This document shows, one piece after another, positions 26,274 to 36,658 of a stretch of DNA of 64,000 nucleotides. Position 1 is the stretch's first letter. Each line of letters starts with the position of its first letter. The stretch comes from Mucilaginibacter straminoryzae (lineage in GTDB: Bacteria; Bacteroidota; Bacteroidia; Sphingobacteriales; Sphingobacteriaceae), in the NCBI RefSeq assembly GCF_022953055.1, contig NZ_JALJEJ010000007.1, forward strand, positions 178,260-242,259. Reading direction: 5' to 3'. Under the pieces are notes generated by a model. That model was not told the DNA's origin. It did not search any database and worked only from the letters and a program-made list of their open reading frames with translations. The position numbers and the translations under genes were made by a program.

Positions 26274-29200
26274 ATGAAAAAAAGAATTACGCTTCTTATT
26301 ACCCTTTTCATTGCTTTTTTTTCGGTAGCCTTTGCGCAGAATATTACCGTTAAAGGAACCGTGAAAGATGATAAGGGTTTAACACTGCCCGGCGCCACGG
26401 TTAAGGTGAAGGGAACATCTACTGCTGTTGCCACAAACATTAACGGACAGTTTACCATCAGTGCGCCTTCAAACGGTACGCTGGTTTTTTCGAGCATCAG
26501 CTATGTAACGCAAGAGCAGCCAATCAATGGTCGTACCACCATTAATATTACACTGGCAAGCGATCAGAAAACACTGAGCGAAGTAGTGGTAATCGGTTAC
26601 GGTACCCGTGCTGTTAAAGATGTAACCGGCGCTATTGCAAGTGTTAAAGCAGAAAAGCTGGAAAACGAAAACCCTACAAGTGTAACGGACATTATCCGTG
26701 GTAACGTACCTGGTATTTCTGTCGCTATGAATACATCTGCTAAAGGTGGCGGTGCAGGCGATCTTCAGATCCGTGGTAAAGCTTCGCTTTCTGGCAACAG
26801 TAACCCACTGATTGTGTTAGACGGGGTGATTTATTTCGGTCAGTTAGCCGACATTAATCCTGATGATATCGAGCGTGTAGACGTGTTAAAGGATCCAAGT
26901 GCTTTAGCGGTCTACGGTGCGCAGGCAGCGGGCGGTGTTGTTGCAATCACTACAAAAAAAGGCCGTGCAGGTAAACCAACAATCAGCATCACTGCCAATG
27001 GTGGTATTGCTCAATTGGCCAAAAATCAGAAAGTATATCAGGGTGAAGACTTCTTAAACTGGCGCGCAGACGTGGCCAGAAGTACCAATACCAACAACCC
27101 GTATTACTATTACAGCAACCCCAATAATCTGCCTTCAGGTGTCACTTTAACCCAATTCATGAATGGCGCCACTGGCGATCCTACTACGGTATGGTTACAA
27201 CGTTTGGGCCTGTTTGCTAATGAAATTTCAAACTATCAGAATGGTAAAACTATTGACTGGGGTAAAGAAGTTTTCAGAAACGGTATCCGCCAGGATTACA
27301 CCGCCAGCCTGCAGGGCAGGAGCGATGCGGTAAGCTACTACATGTCTGGTAACTACACCAATAACCAGAACCTGATCAAAGGCGGACACTATACAGATGG
27401 CCGTGTACGTGTTAACCTGGAAGGGAAAGCTACCAAGTTTTTAACCATTGGTATCAACTCTCAGTTCGCCAGCCGCGACGAAGGTGCTGCAAGTGATGCA
27501 TTAAGCGGGCAGGGTATAGATCGTACAGAAGCAGATTGGACACAGGTTGTAGCAGGCTCTCCTTACGGTGATTTTTACAATGCCGATGGTACTATTCGCC
27601 GTATCGATACAGACGATAGCGGTTTGAACTTCCGTAACCCGTTCCTGGGTAATGCTTACAACAGCAACGTTGCGGTTCAAAATGTGCTGTTTGCTAACAT
27701 GTTTGCACGTGTCGAACTGCCCTTTGGATTTAAATATAGTTTAAACTACTCTCCGCAAATCGAAGCTTATCGCAACTTCTTCTTCCGCCCGGTAGCAAAC
27801 CCTAATGAGTTGGCCGGTGGTACAGGCATCCGTACCATGGAAAACCGTTACCGGTTTAACCTGGATAACGTGATCAACTGGAATAAAACCTTCGGCATCC
27901 ACAACTTCGATGCAACTTTCCTTTTAAACAAAGAGCAGTATCATAGCTGGTACACCCGGACAGATAACAGCCAGTTCAGCCCGAGCGATATCTTAGGCTA
28001 CCATAACATTGGTGCAGGTACCTTACCTGTTGAAAGCAGCGATGACCGCGTGTACAATGCAGATGCGTTAATGGCGCGTTTAAATTATAACCTTTTGGGC
28101 CGTTATATCTTAACCGGAACTATCCGCCGCGACGGTTTCTCTCCATTCGGTCTTACCCAGCCGCGTCAAACCTATACATCAGGTGCATTAGCGTGGGTAT
28201 TTACAGATGAAAAGTTCATGAAAGGTGACGGATTTAAATGGTTGAACTATGGTAAATTACGTGTCAGCTACGGTTCTAATGGTAACCGCCTGTCTACCGG
28301 TACAGCAGACCCAAGCTTGGCACTCGCATTGCTGAATCTTTCCCGTTACCCAACAGCAACCGCTGCAGGTGTAGTTACTAATAACACAGGCATCTATGCC
28401 ACTTCTTTACAGAACCCTAACCTTACCTGGGAGAAAACTACAGGTACCAACTTCGGTTTGGATTTCACCATGTTTAACAACCGTTTAAACGGTTCGGTAG
28501 ATGTGTACCCAACCCGTAAAACTACCAACCTGATTGTTAGACGCGCATTACTTTGGGTACAGGGCCTAAACACTGGTAACAACATTCAGATCGGTGGCAG
28601 CTCTAACAACTCAAACTTGTACAGTAACATCGGCGAGGTGACCAACAAAGGTTTCGAGGTGGCTTTAGACGGAAAGATCATTCAAAGCAAAAACTTCAAC
28701 TGGAGCGCTGCCGGAACATTTTCTTTAAACCGCAACAAAATTGTTCACTTGTACGGCGAGTACCAGGTTAAAGATGCCAACGGCAATATGGTAACCCGCG
28801 AGAATGACGATATCGGTAACGGTTGGTTCATTGGGCACGACGTAAACGCCGTTTGGGATTACAAGATCCTAGGTGTTTGGCAACAAAGCGATGCGGCAGA
28901 AATTGCACGTATCAACGCTAAAACGAACGTAGGCATCCGTCCGGGCGATTTCAAATTGCAGGATGTGAATGGCGATGACCGTTGGGATAACGCCGATAAG
29001 CAATTCCTGGGTTCTGAAAGTCCGAAATTCAACTGGTCCTTACGCAACGATTTTAACTTCCTGAGAAACTTCAATGCCAGCTTCCTTTTGGTATCCAGCA
29101 TTGGTCAGTTACGTCAGTACAACCAGGCGTTGAACAATCCTGGCAGCGTAGGTTATCTGCGGATGAACTCTTACGTGCAGCCTTACTGGACACCGGATAA

Positions 29201-29468
29201 CCCCATCAATGATTACGCCCGTTTGGTATCAGGCCAGTCTGGTACCACTATCAACGTGTGGCGTAAATCTTCCTTTGTTCGCCTGCAAACCGTATCGCTT
29301 GGGTATAATATCCCTAAAGATATTGTGAAGCATTTCGGTATGTCAAACGCTAAAATTTATGTGAATGCCACTAACCCTTATGTGTTTACGGGCTGGAATT
29401 ACTGGGATCCGCAGAATAACGGCCCGACACCAAGATTCTGGCAGGCAGGTTTCAGTGCAACATTTTAA
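26274..29468 (+). CDS. susC-like: SusC/RagA-type TonB-dependent outer-membrane transporter
   Basis: A 1064-residue outer-membrane importer of oligosaccharides. Order: signal peptide (to ...AFAQ), CarboxypepD_reg/DUF4480-type beta-sandwich (about 24-105, TVKDDKGLTLPGATVKVKG), a TonB-box-like VVVIGYGT at about 106-113, plug domain (about 115-235, with IRGKASLSG and IERVDVLKDPSALAVYGAQAAGG), and a 22-strand barrel ending in the aromatic FSATF. No N-terminal STN domain is present, so this is not an anti-sigma-coupled transducer. It pairs with the SusD lipoprotein 30 bases downstream. Confidence 0.96.
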   Translation: MKKRITLLITLFIAFFSVAFAQNITVKGTVKDDKGLTLPGATVKVKGTSTAVATNINGQFTISAPSNGTLVFSSISYVTQEQPINGRTTINITLASDQKTLSEVVVIGYGTRAVKDVTGAIASVKAEKLENENPTSVTDIIRGNVPGISVAMNTSAKGGGAGDLQIRGKASLSGNSNPLIVLDGVIYFGQLADINPDDIERVDVLKDPSALAVYGAQAAGGVVAITTKKGRAGKPTISITANGGIAQLAKNQKVYQGEDFLNWRADVARSTNTNNPYYYYSNPNNLPSGVTLTQFMNGATGDPTTVWLQRLGLFANEISNYQNGKTIDWGKEVFRNGIRQDYTASLQGRSDAVSYYMSGNYTNNQNLIKGGHYTDGRVRVNLEGKATKFLTIGINSQFASRDEGAASDALSGQGIDRTEADWTQVVAGSPYGDFYNADGTIRRIDTDDSGLNFRNPFLGNAYNSNVAVQNVLFANMFARVELPFGFKYSLNYSPQIEAYRNFFFRPVANPNELAGGTGIRTMENRYRFNLDNVINWNKTFGIHNFDATFLLNKEQYHSWYTRTDNSQFSPSDILGYHNIGAGTLPVESSDDRVYNADALMARLNYNLLGRYILTGTIRRDGFSPFGLTQPRQTYTSGALAWVFTDEKFMKGDGFKWLNYGKLRVSYGSNGNRLSTGTADPSLALALLNLSRYPTATAAGVVTNNTGIYATSLQNPNLTWEKTTGTNFGLDFTMFNNRLNGSVDVYPTRKTTNLIVRRALLWVQGLNTGNNIQIGGSSNNSNLYSNIGEVTNKGFEVALDGKIIQSKNFNWSAAGTFSLNRNKIVHLYGEYQVKDANGNMVTRENDDIGNGWFIGHDVNAVWDYKILGVWQQSDAAEIARINAKTNVGIRPGDFKLQDVNGDDRWDNADKQFLGSESPKFNWSLRNDFNFLRNFNASFLLVSSIGQLRQYNQALNNPGSVGYLRMNSYVQPYWTPDNPINDYARLVSGQSGTTINVWRKSSFVRLQTVSLGYNIPKDIVKHFGMSNAKIYVNATNPYVFTGWNYWDPQNNGPTPRFWQAGFSATF

Positions 29469-29498
29469 CCGGATTTAGAGAAAAGGAGATTATTCAAC

Positions 29499-31376
29499 AT
29501 GAAAAAGACAAATAAAAATATAATTACATGGGTATCGGTAGCGGCAATTTTTGCGGCCAGCGGATGTACCAAACGTAGTGAGCTTTCTCCGGAAGCGCCT
29601 TCCAAATTTACACCAGACGTAACTTTAACAACCCCGGCTGCATTTAAAAATGCGCTGGAAGCGCTTAACCCAAGCGTTCGTTTCGAGTTCTTTGGTGATT
29701 CGGCCCCATTGTTAACCGAATCTATCTTTACAGATGCTGCGGTTGAAGGAACCACTGATAAAACAACCCCGGCACAGGATCTGAACGCCCGTATCACGCC
29801 GACTGCTAACCTGGATAGCGATGATTATAATAAAATCGCGCGCTACTGGTATGCATGGTATTCGGGTATCCACGATGCAAACGTGATCATTTCGCGTATA
29901 GATAATGCCAAATGGAGCAACCCAGCAGATCGCAATTTAGTATTGGCTACCGCGTATTTTCACCGGGCTTACCGCTACTACCGTTTAGTGCACGAGTTTG
30001 GTGACGTGCCATTGATTTTAAAAGAAGAAACAGGGGTTAATACCGGTTACTTCAGCACACAGCGTACCGTAATTCTTCAGAAAATGAAGACTGACCTGGA
30101 GTTTGCTGTAGCTAATCTGACAGACGGTAATATGAAAGGCGACCCGTCTAAGGGCGCAGCAGCTCACTTACTGGCAAAGGTAGACCTTGCACTTGGTTTG
30201 TTTGATGATGCTATTACTGCTTGTAACGTAGCCATCAATGGTCCGTATAAATTAATGACCGGCCGTTTTGGCGTGGTAGCAAGCGACGCCAGCAAAAACG
30301 TGATCTGGGATTTACACCGCCCGGAAAACAAGGCTTTGGGTAGCAACACGGAGGCACTTTATGTAGTACTCGACCGCGAAACGCTTGACGGTGCTACACC
30401 TAACGGTTCGCAGGTGATGCGTAACTGCGTACCGATGTGGCACAACGGTACTATTTTAACACCGGGTGCTCGCAAACCTGGTATATCTGATAAAGTTACC
30501 GAAGAGTTTCCGCTTACTTTATGGTACGGTCGTGGTATCGGCCGTCTGCGCGGTACTCCATATGCAACCAAATACATCTGGACGGATAATACCGACTTAA
30601 GACATGCGCCGGGCAACTGGATGAACATGACAGACCTGGTATACAACAACCCGTCATTAAAAAATGCCAGCAGCGGCGACCCTGCCTGGTACGGTAAAAA
30701 ATTGGTACAGTATACAGATGCCAACGTTAACCAGATGTTCCTGAACGGTGCCCGTGATACCATCCGTGCATGGTTTGGCTGGCCGCATTATAAAGTATTC
30801 ATTGGTTCTGGCCCAACTGCGGTTGATAAATGGTGGAGCCCGCCACGTGGCACCAATACGGATTGGTATGTGTTCCGTTTGGCTGAAACCTATTTACTGC
30901 GTGCAGAAGCCTACGTTTGGAAAGGGCAGACTGCACAAGCCATGGCAGATATTAACGTAGTAAGAGCGCGCGCGCAGGCACAGCTGCTTACAGATGCCGG
31001 CAAAGTGAACATTGGTACCATTCTGGACGAGCGTCAGCGCGAGTTGTACTGGGAAGAGCCTCGTAAGACAGAGTTAACCCGTATAGCTTACATTTTCGCA
31101 CAAACAGGTCAGCCCGCTTATAACGGTAAAACGTATAGCTTAACCAGCTTTTCGCAAAGCAACTTCTTCTATGACCGTATAATGGAGAAGAACGATTTCT
31201 ATAAGAATCCGAACGTTGTAACCAACTCTGGTAACCACTATACGATATCGCCTTACCACGTGTTATGGCCGATCCCGCAGCGCGAGATAGACCTGAACAT
31301 TACCGGGCATATCAACCAGAACAAGGGTTACACCGGTTCTGAATCAAATATTCCACCATTGGATAAAATACAGTAA
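29499..31376 (+). CDS. susD-like: SusD/RagB-type glycan-binding surface lipoprotein
   Basis: A 625-residue lipoprotein (lipobox ASGC, Cys at about 24) with the SusD helical TPR framework: YWYAWYSGIHDANVII, a YFHRAYRYYRLVHEFGDVPLI segment, RLAETYLLRAEAYVWKG and a C-terminal ILDERQRELYWEE. It forms the lid of the SusC transporter and captures the glycan. It is on the longer side for the family (usually 500-650). A strong terminator follows it. Confidence 0.96.
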   Translation: MKKTNKNIITWVSVAAIFAASGCTKRSELSPEAPSKFTPDVTLTTPAAFKNALEALNPSVRFEFFGDSAPLLTESIFTDAAVEGTTDKTTPAQDLNARITPTANLDSDDYNKIARYWYAWYSGIHDANVIISRIDNAKWSNPADRNLVLATAYFHRAYRYYRLVHEFGDVPLILKEETGVNTGYFSTQRTVILQKMKTDLEFAVANLTDGNMKGDPSKGAAAHLLAKVDLALGLFDDAITACNVAINGPYKLMTGRFGVVASDASKNVIWDLHRPENKALGSNTEALYVVLDRETLDGATPNGSQVMRNCVPMWHNGTILTPGARKPGISDKVTEEFPLTLWYGRGIGRLRGTPYATKYIWTDNTDLRHAPGNWMNMTDLVYNNPSLKNASSGDPAWYGKKLVQYTDANVNQMFLNGARDTIRAWFGWPHYKVFIGSGPTAVDKWWSPPRGTNTDWYVFRLAETYLLRAEAYVWKGQTAQAMADINVVRARAQAQLLTDAGKVNIGTILDERQRELYWEEPRKTELTRIAYIFAQTGQPAYNGKTYSLTSFSQSNFFYDRIMEKNDFYKNPNVVTNSGNHYTISPYHVLWPIPQREIDLNITGHINQNKGYTGSESNIPPLDKIQ

Positions 31377-31424
31377 GATACTTACTAAACCTTATCACTG
31401 TTATTATATGGTGTGTTAATTGGC

Positions 31425-31460
31425 GTGTATACGGCCGCAAGGGCCGTATACACTTTTTTT
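31425..31460 (+). terminator. Strong terminator between susD and the hydrolase genes
   Basis: A perfect 12-pair stem (GTGTATACGGCC with GGCCGTATACAC), five-base loop, then seven T. It should separate high susCD expression from lower read-through into the hydrolase genes. Confidence 0.92.
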
Positions 31461-31500
31461 GAAATCTACCTCTGCTTAAAAATCAATCTGCAACTGCCTT

Positions 31501-34206
31501 ATGTGTTGTACTAACCGGTTTAAAATATTATTTCTTGTGTTGTTCTTTTTTGCCTGGCCGGGAGATGTCTTATCGCAGGTATCAAAGCCCCGTGCAGAAA
31601 GCGGACGTACAGTTTACAGTCTTAACGATAAATGGCAGTTTGCAAAAGATTCAGCCGATCATCCCTACAACGCCATTAATACCTTAACCCATTGGCAGAA
31701 CGTAACTATTCCGCATACCTGGAATGCGACGGATGTAATGAGCGATGAGCATCCTTACTACAGGGGAGCGGCCTGGTATAAACGGAACCTGGTGATCAGT
31801 AATGACAGCCAAAAGCAGGTATTTCTTTATTTTGACGGCGTTAACCAGGAAGCAGAGATCTATATCAACGGCAAAAAGGCCGGAGAACATAAGGGAGGTT
31901 ACACGCGATTTTGTATCCCCGTAAGCTCCTTTATCAAGACCGGAACCAACGCTGTAAACGAGATTGCGGTTAAGGTAAATAACCGTTTTAATGAAGATAT
32001 TCCGCCGCTGACTGCCGATTTTACCTTTTTTGGAGGGATCTATCGAAATCTATATCTGGTAACTACTAATTCCGTTCACTTCAATACCAATGATTTTGGT
32101 GGCAGCAGTATCCGTATCACAACGCCTTCGGTGACTACTGCCCGGGCGAGTGTGGTTATCAAAGCCCAGGTTTATAACGAAGGCGCGGCCAGGACAATTA
32201 AGCTCGTCAGTACAATTTTTGACAGCGATGGAAAGATAATCGCAACGCTGTCAAAGAATCAAAAAACAGCAAAAGGTAAAGCAGATACGGTGAGCCAGTC
32301 GGGTATTGTGGTAAATAATCCGAAGCTATGGTCGCCCGATCATCCTTATCTGTACAACGTAGTAACACAAATAATCGATAACAAGAACGGCGAAATTATA
32401 GATGAGCTAAGCACACCGCTTGGTTTCAGGTGGTACAGTTTTGATGCTGATAAAGGCTTCTTCCTGAATGGTAAACCGCTTAAACTCATCGGTGCCAGTC
32501 GTCACCAGGATTATAAAGATCTGGGAAATGCCGTGCGACAGGAATTGCAGTCGCATGATATTGAACTGCTAAAGGCCATGGGCGGCAATTTCCTCCGGGT
32601 ATCGCACTACCCGCAAGATCCGGTTGTGCTACAGATGTGCGATAAACTGGGCATCATCGCTTCAGTGGAAATCCCCGTCGTAAATGCCATTACGGAAACC
32701 GCCGGGTTTACGGACAATTGCAGCAATATGCTCCGCGAGATGATCGCGCAGAATTTTAACCACCCGAGTTTGGTGATCTGGGCTTACATGAACGAGATCA
32801 TGCTACGGCCTAAGTTCGCCAAAGACAAGCCCCGGCAGCAGCAATATTTTGAAAATATCGTGAAGCTGGCCAAACATCTCGACAGCATTTGCCGTGCGCA
32901 AGATCCTGCCCGATATACCATGATTGCCAATCACGGCGATTATAATTTATACACCCGCACCGGCCTTACCGCCGTGCCGCAGATCATCGGGTGGAACCTT
33001 TACCAGGGCTGGTATAGCGGTGATGTCAGTGGGTTTGGTAAATTTTTGGATGAGCATCACGGGCAACCGGCAAAGCCAGTAATTGTAACCGAGTACGGCG
33101 CAGATGCAGATCCCCGTATCCATGCGCTGAACCCGGTGAGGTTTGATAAAAGCATTGAATATGCAGAGCATTACCATGACGTATATCTGAAGGCTATTTT
33201 AGAACGGCCCTTTGTTGCCGGTGCAGCCGCATGGAACCTGGTAGACTTTAATTCAGAAAGTCGGGAGGAAACCATGCCTCATATCAACAATAAGGGATTG
33301 ATGACTGATGATCGCCAGCCGAAGGCGACGTACTACCTTTACCAGGCGGCTTTAAAAAAGGAGGCTTTTATAAAGATAGCATCAGAAAGCAACATTGTTG
33401 GCGTTGAAGACTCGACAGGCACTACCTGCACCAGGCAGGTGCGTGTTTATACCAACCTAAAAGGCGTTAAGCTGAGCCTGAATGGCCAGGACCTTGCCGG
33501 CGGGAAGGCTGAAGACTTCAGTTATACGTTTACGGTTCCGTTCCGTCCCGGAATGAACTATCTGGAAGCCACGGCCGATAACCAAACGGTGAAAGATTTT
33601 GAAACGGTTGAAGTGTTCATTCAGCCGAATGAGCTGAAGGCTTTTAAGGCTGATGCACAACCTTTAAGTATATTGTTAGGGGCTAAGCGGTATTACTACG
33701 ACATGTTAAATAAGCAGACCTGGCAACCCGATCAGCCTTACAGAAAAGGCAGTTGGGGAAGCATGGGCGGTCATGCTTTTAAAATGGTAAACGGCAGGCA
33801 AAGTTACGGTTCTGATAAAGCGATTGCCGGGACGGATAACGACCCGGTCTTTCAAACGCAACAGGTGGGGATAGAAGGCTATCGCTTCGACGTGCCCGAT
33901 GGGCAGTACGAGCTGACGCTCAATTTCGCGGAGCTCTCCGGCGGAAAAGTAAGCGACCCACTTCCTTACAACCTAGGCACTTCTGAAGTGACCGTTCCTG
34001 GTTACCAGGAACGCATTTTTGATGTATTCATCAACAATCAATGCGTGTTGAAAGAGCTAAATATTGCCCGTGAGGTTGGTTTTGCCTGGGCCATGAGCAA
34101 GAAGATCCCGGTGACGGTTACCCGTGCACAAGGCATTCAAATTAATTTTAAAGCACTGAAGGGCGAAGCAGTTTTAAATGCCATTCAGTTAAAGCGTATT
34201 TATTAA
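31501..34206 (+). CDS. GH2 glycoside hydrolase with C-terminal malectin-like domain
   Basis: A 901-residue secreted protein (signal peptide to about ...DVLSQ). It has the GH2 order: sugar-binding jelly roll (about 45-195, WYKRNLVI, GGYTRFCIPV), immunoglobulin-like domain, TIM barrel with acid/base Glu432 (YMNEIM) and nucleophile Glu531 (VTEYGAD). After about 620 comes an Ig-like domain and a C-terminal malectin-type module (about 720-900). GH2 specificities include beta-galactosidase, beta-glucuronidase and beta-mannosidase; the sequence alone does not decide. It is the first hydrolase after the terminator, and the next GH2 begins seven bases later. Confidence 0.93.
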   Translation: MCCTNRFKILFLVLFFFAWPGDVLSQVSKPRAESGRTVYSLNDKWQFAKDSADHPYNAINTLTHWQNVTIPHTWNATDVMSDEHPYYRGAAWYKRNLVISNDSQKQVFLYFDGVNQEAEIYINGKKAGEHKGGYTRFCIPVSSFIKTGTNAVNEIAVKVNNRFNEDIPPLTADFTFFGGIYRNLYLVTTNSVHFNTNDFGGSSIRITTPSVTTARASVVIKAQVYNEGAARTIKLVSTIFDSDGKIIATLSKNQKTAKGKADTVSQSGIVVNNPKLWSPDHPYLYNVVTQIIDNKNGEIIDELSTPLGFRWYSFDADKGFFLNGKPLKLIGASRHQDYKDLGNAVRQELQSHDIELLKAMGGNFLRVSHYPQDPVVLQMCDKLGIIASVEIPVVNAITETAGFTDNCSNMLREMIAQNFNHPSLVIWAYMNEIMLRPKFAKDKPRQQQYFENIVKLAKHLDSICRAQDPARYTMIANHGDYNLYTRTGLTAVPQIIGWNLYQGWYSGDVSGFGKFLDEHHGQPAKPVIVTEYGADADPRIHALNPVRFDKSIEYAEHYHDVYLKAILERPFVAGAAAWNLVDFNSESREETMPHINNKGLMTDDRQPKATYYLYQAALKKEAFIKIASESNIVGVEDSTGTTCTRQVRVYTNLKGVKLSLNGQDLAGGKAEDFSYTFTVPFRPGMNYLEATADNQTVKDFETVEVFIQPNELKAFKADAQPLSILLGAKRYYYDMLNKQTWQPDQPYRKGSWGSMGGHAFKMVNGRQSYGSDKAIAGTDNDPVFQTQQVGIEGYRFDVPDGQYELTLNFAELSGGKVSDPLPYNLGTSEVTVPGYQERIFDVFINNQCVLKELNIAREVGFAWAMSKKIPVTVTRAQGIQINFKALKGEAVLNAIQLKRIY

Positions 34207-34212
34207 AAAACG

Positions 34213-36636
34213 ATGCGGAATCTGATCAAAATCTTTCTGATTACGGGCCTGCTGCTGACCGGCAATCTATCGCAGGCGCAGCAGTCTATACGCTTGAATC
34301 AGGGTTGGCAATTCCTGCGCGAAGATTTGGGCGGTATTTGGGAAGCGGTAAGGCCGACTAATTCCAACAATCCCGAGAATGTTCCGCTCTGGCAAAAAGT
34401 AACACTGCCGCATTGCTTTAATGCAGAAGATGCTGTCGATCCCGATCATAACTATTACCAGGGGCCGGGTTGGTACCGCACCAGATTGAGTATCAGTAAT
34501 CCCCATAACAATGGGCGAACCTTATTGCATTTTGAAGGTGCCGGGCAAAAGACTCAGGTGTATGTTTATACCACCCTGGTGGGGAGCCACGTTGGGGGAT
34601 ACGACGAATGGACTGTAGACATTACCGATGCGGTAGATGCATTTAAAAAAACGGCAGTTTTTCAAAAGCAGTTTAAAGGGCAAGTGCCGATTTCTATCCG
34701 CTGCGATAACTCGCGTGATTTGGAAAGCATGCCTTCGCGATTGTCTGACTTTATGGTTTATGGCGGCCTTTATCGTTATGTGAATTTAGTTTATACCCCA
34801 GCACTGAGCATTGATAAAGTTTTTGCTTCAAGCAGTTTAAGCGATCATCTTCAAGGCGGGAAACTGGATATTAAGGCTACGTTCTATAATCCGGATAAGG
34901 TGAGCAGTGCGAGCGGTAACTTCAAAATCACGGATGCCAAAGGAAAGATAATCGCAGATCAGAAGTTTAATCTGAAAGCCATTCAAAGCGAAGTCAAGTT
35001 CTCTTTAGGGCAGGTAAATATCAAAAAGCCAAATTTATGGTCACTTAACGATCCTTATTTATATGCGGTTGAAGTAACCCTGCAAACAAGTGAGGGGGTA
35101 GTTAAACAGACCGAGAAAGTAGGCTTTCGCGATTTCCTTTTTGCAGATAACGGTCCGTTCTATTTAAACGGTAAACGGTTACTGCTTCGCGGAACGCATC
35201 GACACGAAGACCATGCAGGTTTAGCTGCCGCCGAGACGGACAGCATTATGCGGCTGGAAATGCAGATGATAAAGGATATGGGCGCGAATTTCATCCGGTT
35301 AGGGCACTACCAGCAGTCGCGCACTATTCTAAACTTGTGCGATAGCTTGGGCATACTGGTTTGGGAAGAAGAACCTTGGTGCCGGGGTGGATTAGGCGGT
35401 CCGGTTTACCAGGAACAGGGCAGGCGAATGCTGACCAACATGATCGAACAGCATTATAACCATCCTTCTATTATTTTATGGGGACTGGGGAACGAAAACG
35501 ATTGGGAGGGCGATTTCCAGGAGTTTGATCAGCAGAAGATCCGCGATTACATGAGTAGCCAGAACAATTTGGCTCACCAGCTTGACCCTTCGCGTAAGAC
35601 GACGATCCGTCGCTGCGATTTCTGTAAAGACATTCCTGATGTTTATTCGCCATCCATATGGGCAGGCTGGTATCGCGGCCAATACACCGACTACCGTAAA
35701 ATAGCGGAGGAGGAATCTAAAAAAGTAAAACACTTTTTCCATGCCGAATGGGGCGGGGATAGTCATGCCGGAAGGTTCTCTGAAAATGCGGATAAAGCTG
35801 TGGTTAATCTTCCCGATAGTAACGTGCATATCGCTAAAGAAAACGATTGGAGCGAAAACTACATTACCAACCTGTTCGACTGGCACTTGAAAGAACAGGA
35901 AAAAATGCCCTGGTTAACGGGATCTGCATTTTGGGTATTCAAAGATTTTGCAACCCCGGTAAGGCCGGAAAACCCGGTGCCGAACGTGAATCAAAAAGGT
36001 GTGGTAGAGCGCGACCTGACAAAAAAAGAATCTTACTACGTTTTTCAGTCCTACTGGTCGGCAAAACCAATGGTACATCTCTTTGGACACAACTGGCCGG
36101 TAAGATGGGGAAAAGCGGGGGAGCAAAAGCTGGTTAAAGTTTATTCTAATTGCGACGAGGCCGAACTTTTTGTCAATCGAAAAAGCTACGGCAAAAAGCA
36201 GCGTAACAGCCAGAACTTTCCGGCAGCAGGACTACACTGGATGATAGACTATCAGCAAGGGGATAACCTGCTGATAGTAAAAGCACGGAAGGACAAATTA
36301 ATACTTACCGATACCATTTATCAGCAATACCAGACGGAAAAATGGGGTAAACCTGTAAAGCTGGTGCTGAAAAAAATAGCTGGGAAAGAGGGCAAAGTGA
36401 CGGTACAAGCAATGTTGCTGGATGCTGATAACAGGCTCTGCCTGGATGCGGTTAACGTGGTGGCTTTTTCGCTTGCTGGTGATGGTAAACTATTGGATAA
36501 CCTGGGTACTTCTCGCGGTTCCAGAAAGTTACAGGTGTACAATGGCAGGGCGATCATCAGCGTTGATACGAATAATGGGAAATCGGTAATCGGGGTTCAG
36601 TCCACCGGTATTGAAAGCGCCTTTTTAAACTTATAA
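34213..36636 (+). CDS. GH2 glycoside hydrolase
   Basis: An 807-residue secreted GH2 (signal peptide to ...NLSQAQ). Jelly roll with GPGWYRTRLSIS at about 75-87, acid/base Glu428 in LGNENDW, and nucleophile Glu512 in HAEWGGD. The C-terminal part (about 620-800) carries DUF4982/Ig-like segments (VKVYSNCDEAELFVN; AMLLDADNRLCLDAV). Domain order resembles the preceding GH2 but sequence around the active site differs, so it is not a recent duplicate and probably has a different specificity. It belongs to the GH operon, with 22 bases to the GH88 gene. Confidence 0.92.
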   Translation: MRNLIKIFLITGLLLTGNLSQAQQSIRLNQGWQFLREDLGGIWEAVRPTNSNNPENVPLWQKVTLPHCFNAEDAVDPDHNYYQGPGWYRTRLSISNPHNNGRTLLHFEGAGQKTQVYVYTTLVGSHVGGYDEWTVDITDAVDAFKKTAVFQKQFKGQVPISIRCDNSRDLESMPSRLSDFMVYGGLYRYVNLVYTPALSIDKVFASSSLSDHLQGGKLDIKATFYNPDKVSSASGNFKITDAKGKIIADQKFNLKAIQSEVKFSLGQVNIKKPNLWSLNDPYLYAVEVTLQTSEGVVKQTEKVGFRDFLFADNGPFYLNGKRLLLRGTHRHEDHAGLAAAETDSIMRLEMQMIKDMGANFIRLGHYQQSRTILNLCDSLGILVWEEEPWCRGGLGGPVYQEQGRRMLTNMIEQHYNHPSIILWGLGNENDWEGDFQEFDQQKIRDYMSSQNNLAHQLDPSRKTTIRRCDFCKDIPDVYSPSIWAGWYRGQYTDYRKIAEEESKKVKHFFHAEWGGDSHAGRFSENADKAVVNLPDSNVHIAKENDWSENYITNLFDWHLKEQEKMPWLTGSAFWVFKDFATPVRPENPVPNVNQKGVVERDLTKKESYYVFQSYWSAKPMVHLFGHNWPVRWGKAGEQKLVKVYSNCDEAELFVNRKSYGKKQRNSQNFPAAGLHWMIDYQQGDNLLIVKARKDKLILTDTIYQQYQTEKWGKPVKLVLKKIAGKEGKVTVQAMLLDADNRLCLDAVNVVAFSLAGDGKLLDNLGTSRGSRKLQVYNGRAIISVDTNNGKSVIGVQSTGIESAFLNL

Positions 36637-36658
36637 CTAAACTAATAAATAGGATAAC

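Noticed and set aside
31501..36636. Two adjacent GH2 genes considered as a recent tandem duplication
   Set aside because: Active-site contexts (YMNEIM/TEYGAD versus LGNENDW/HAEWGGD) and C-terminal domains differ widely; they are separate lineages.
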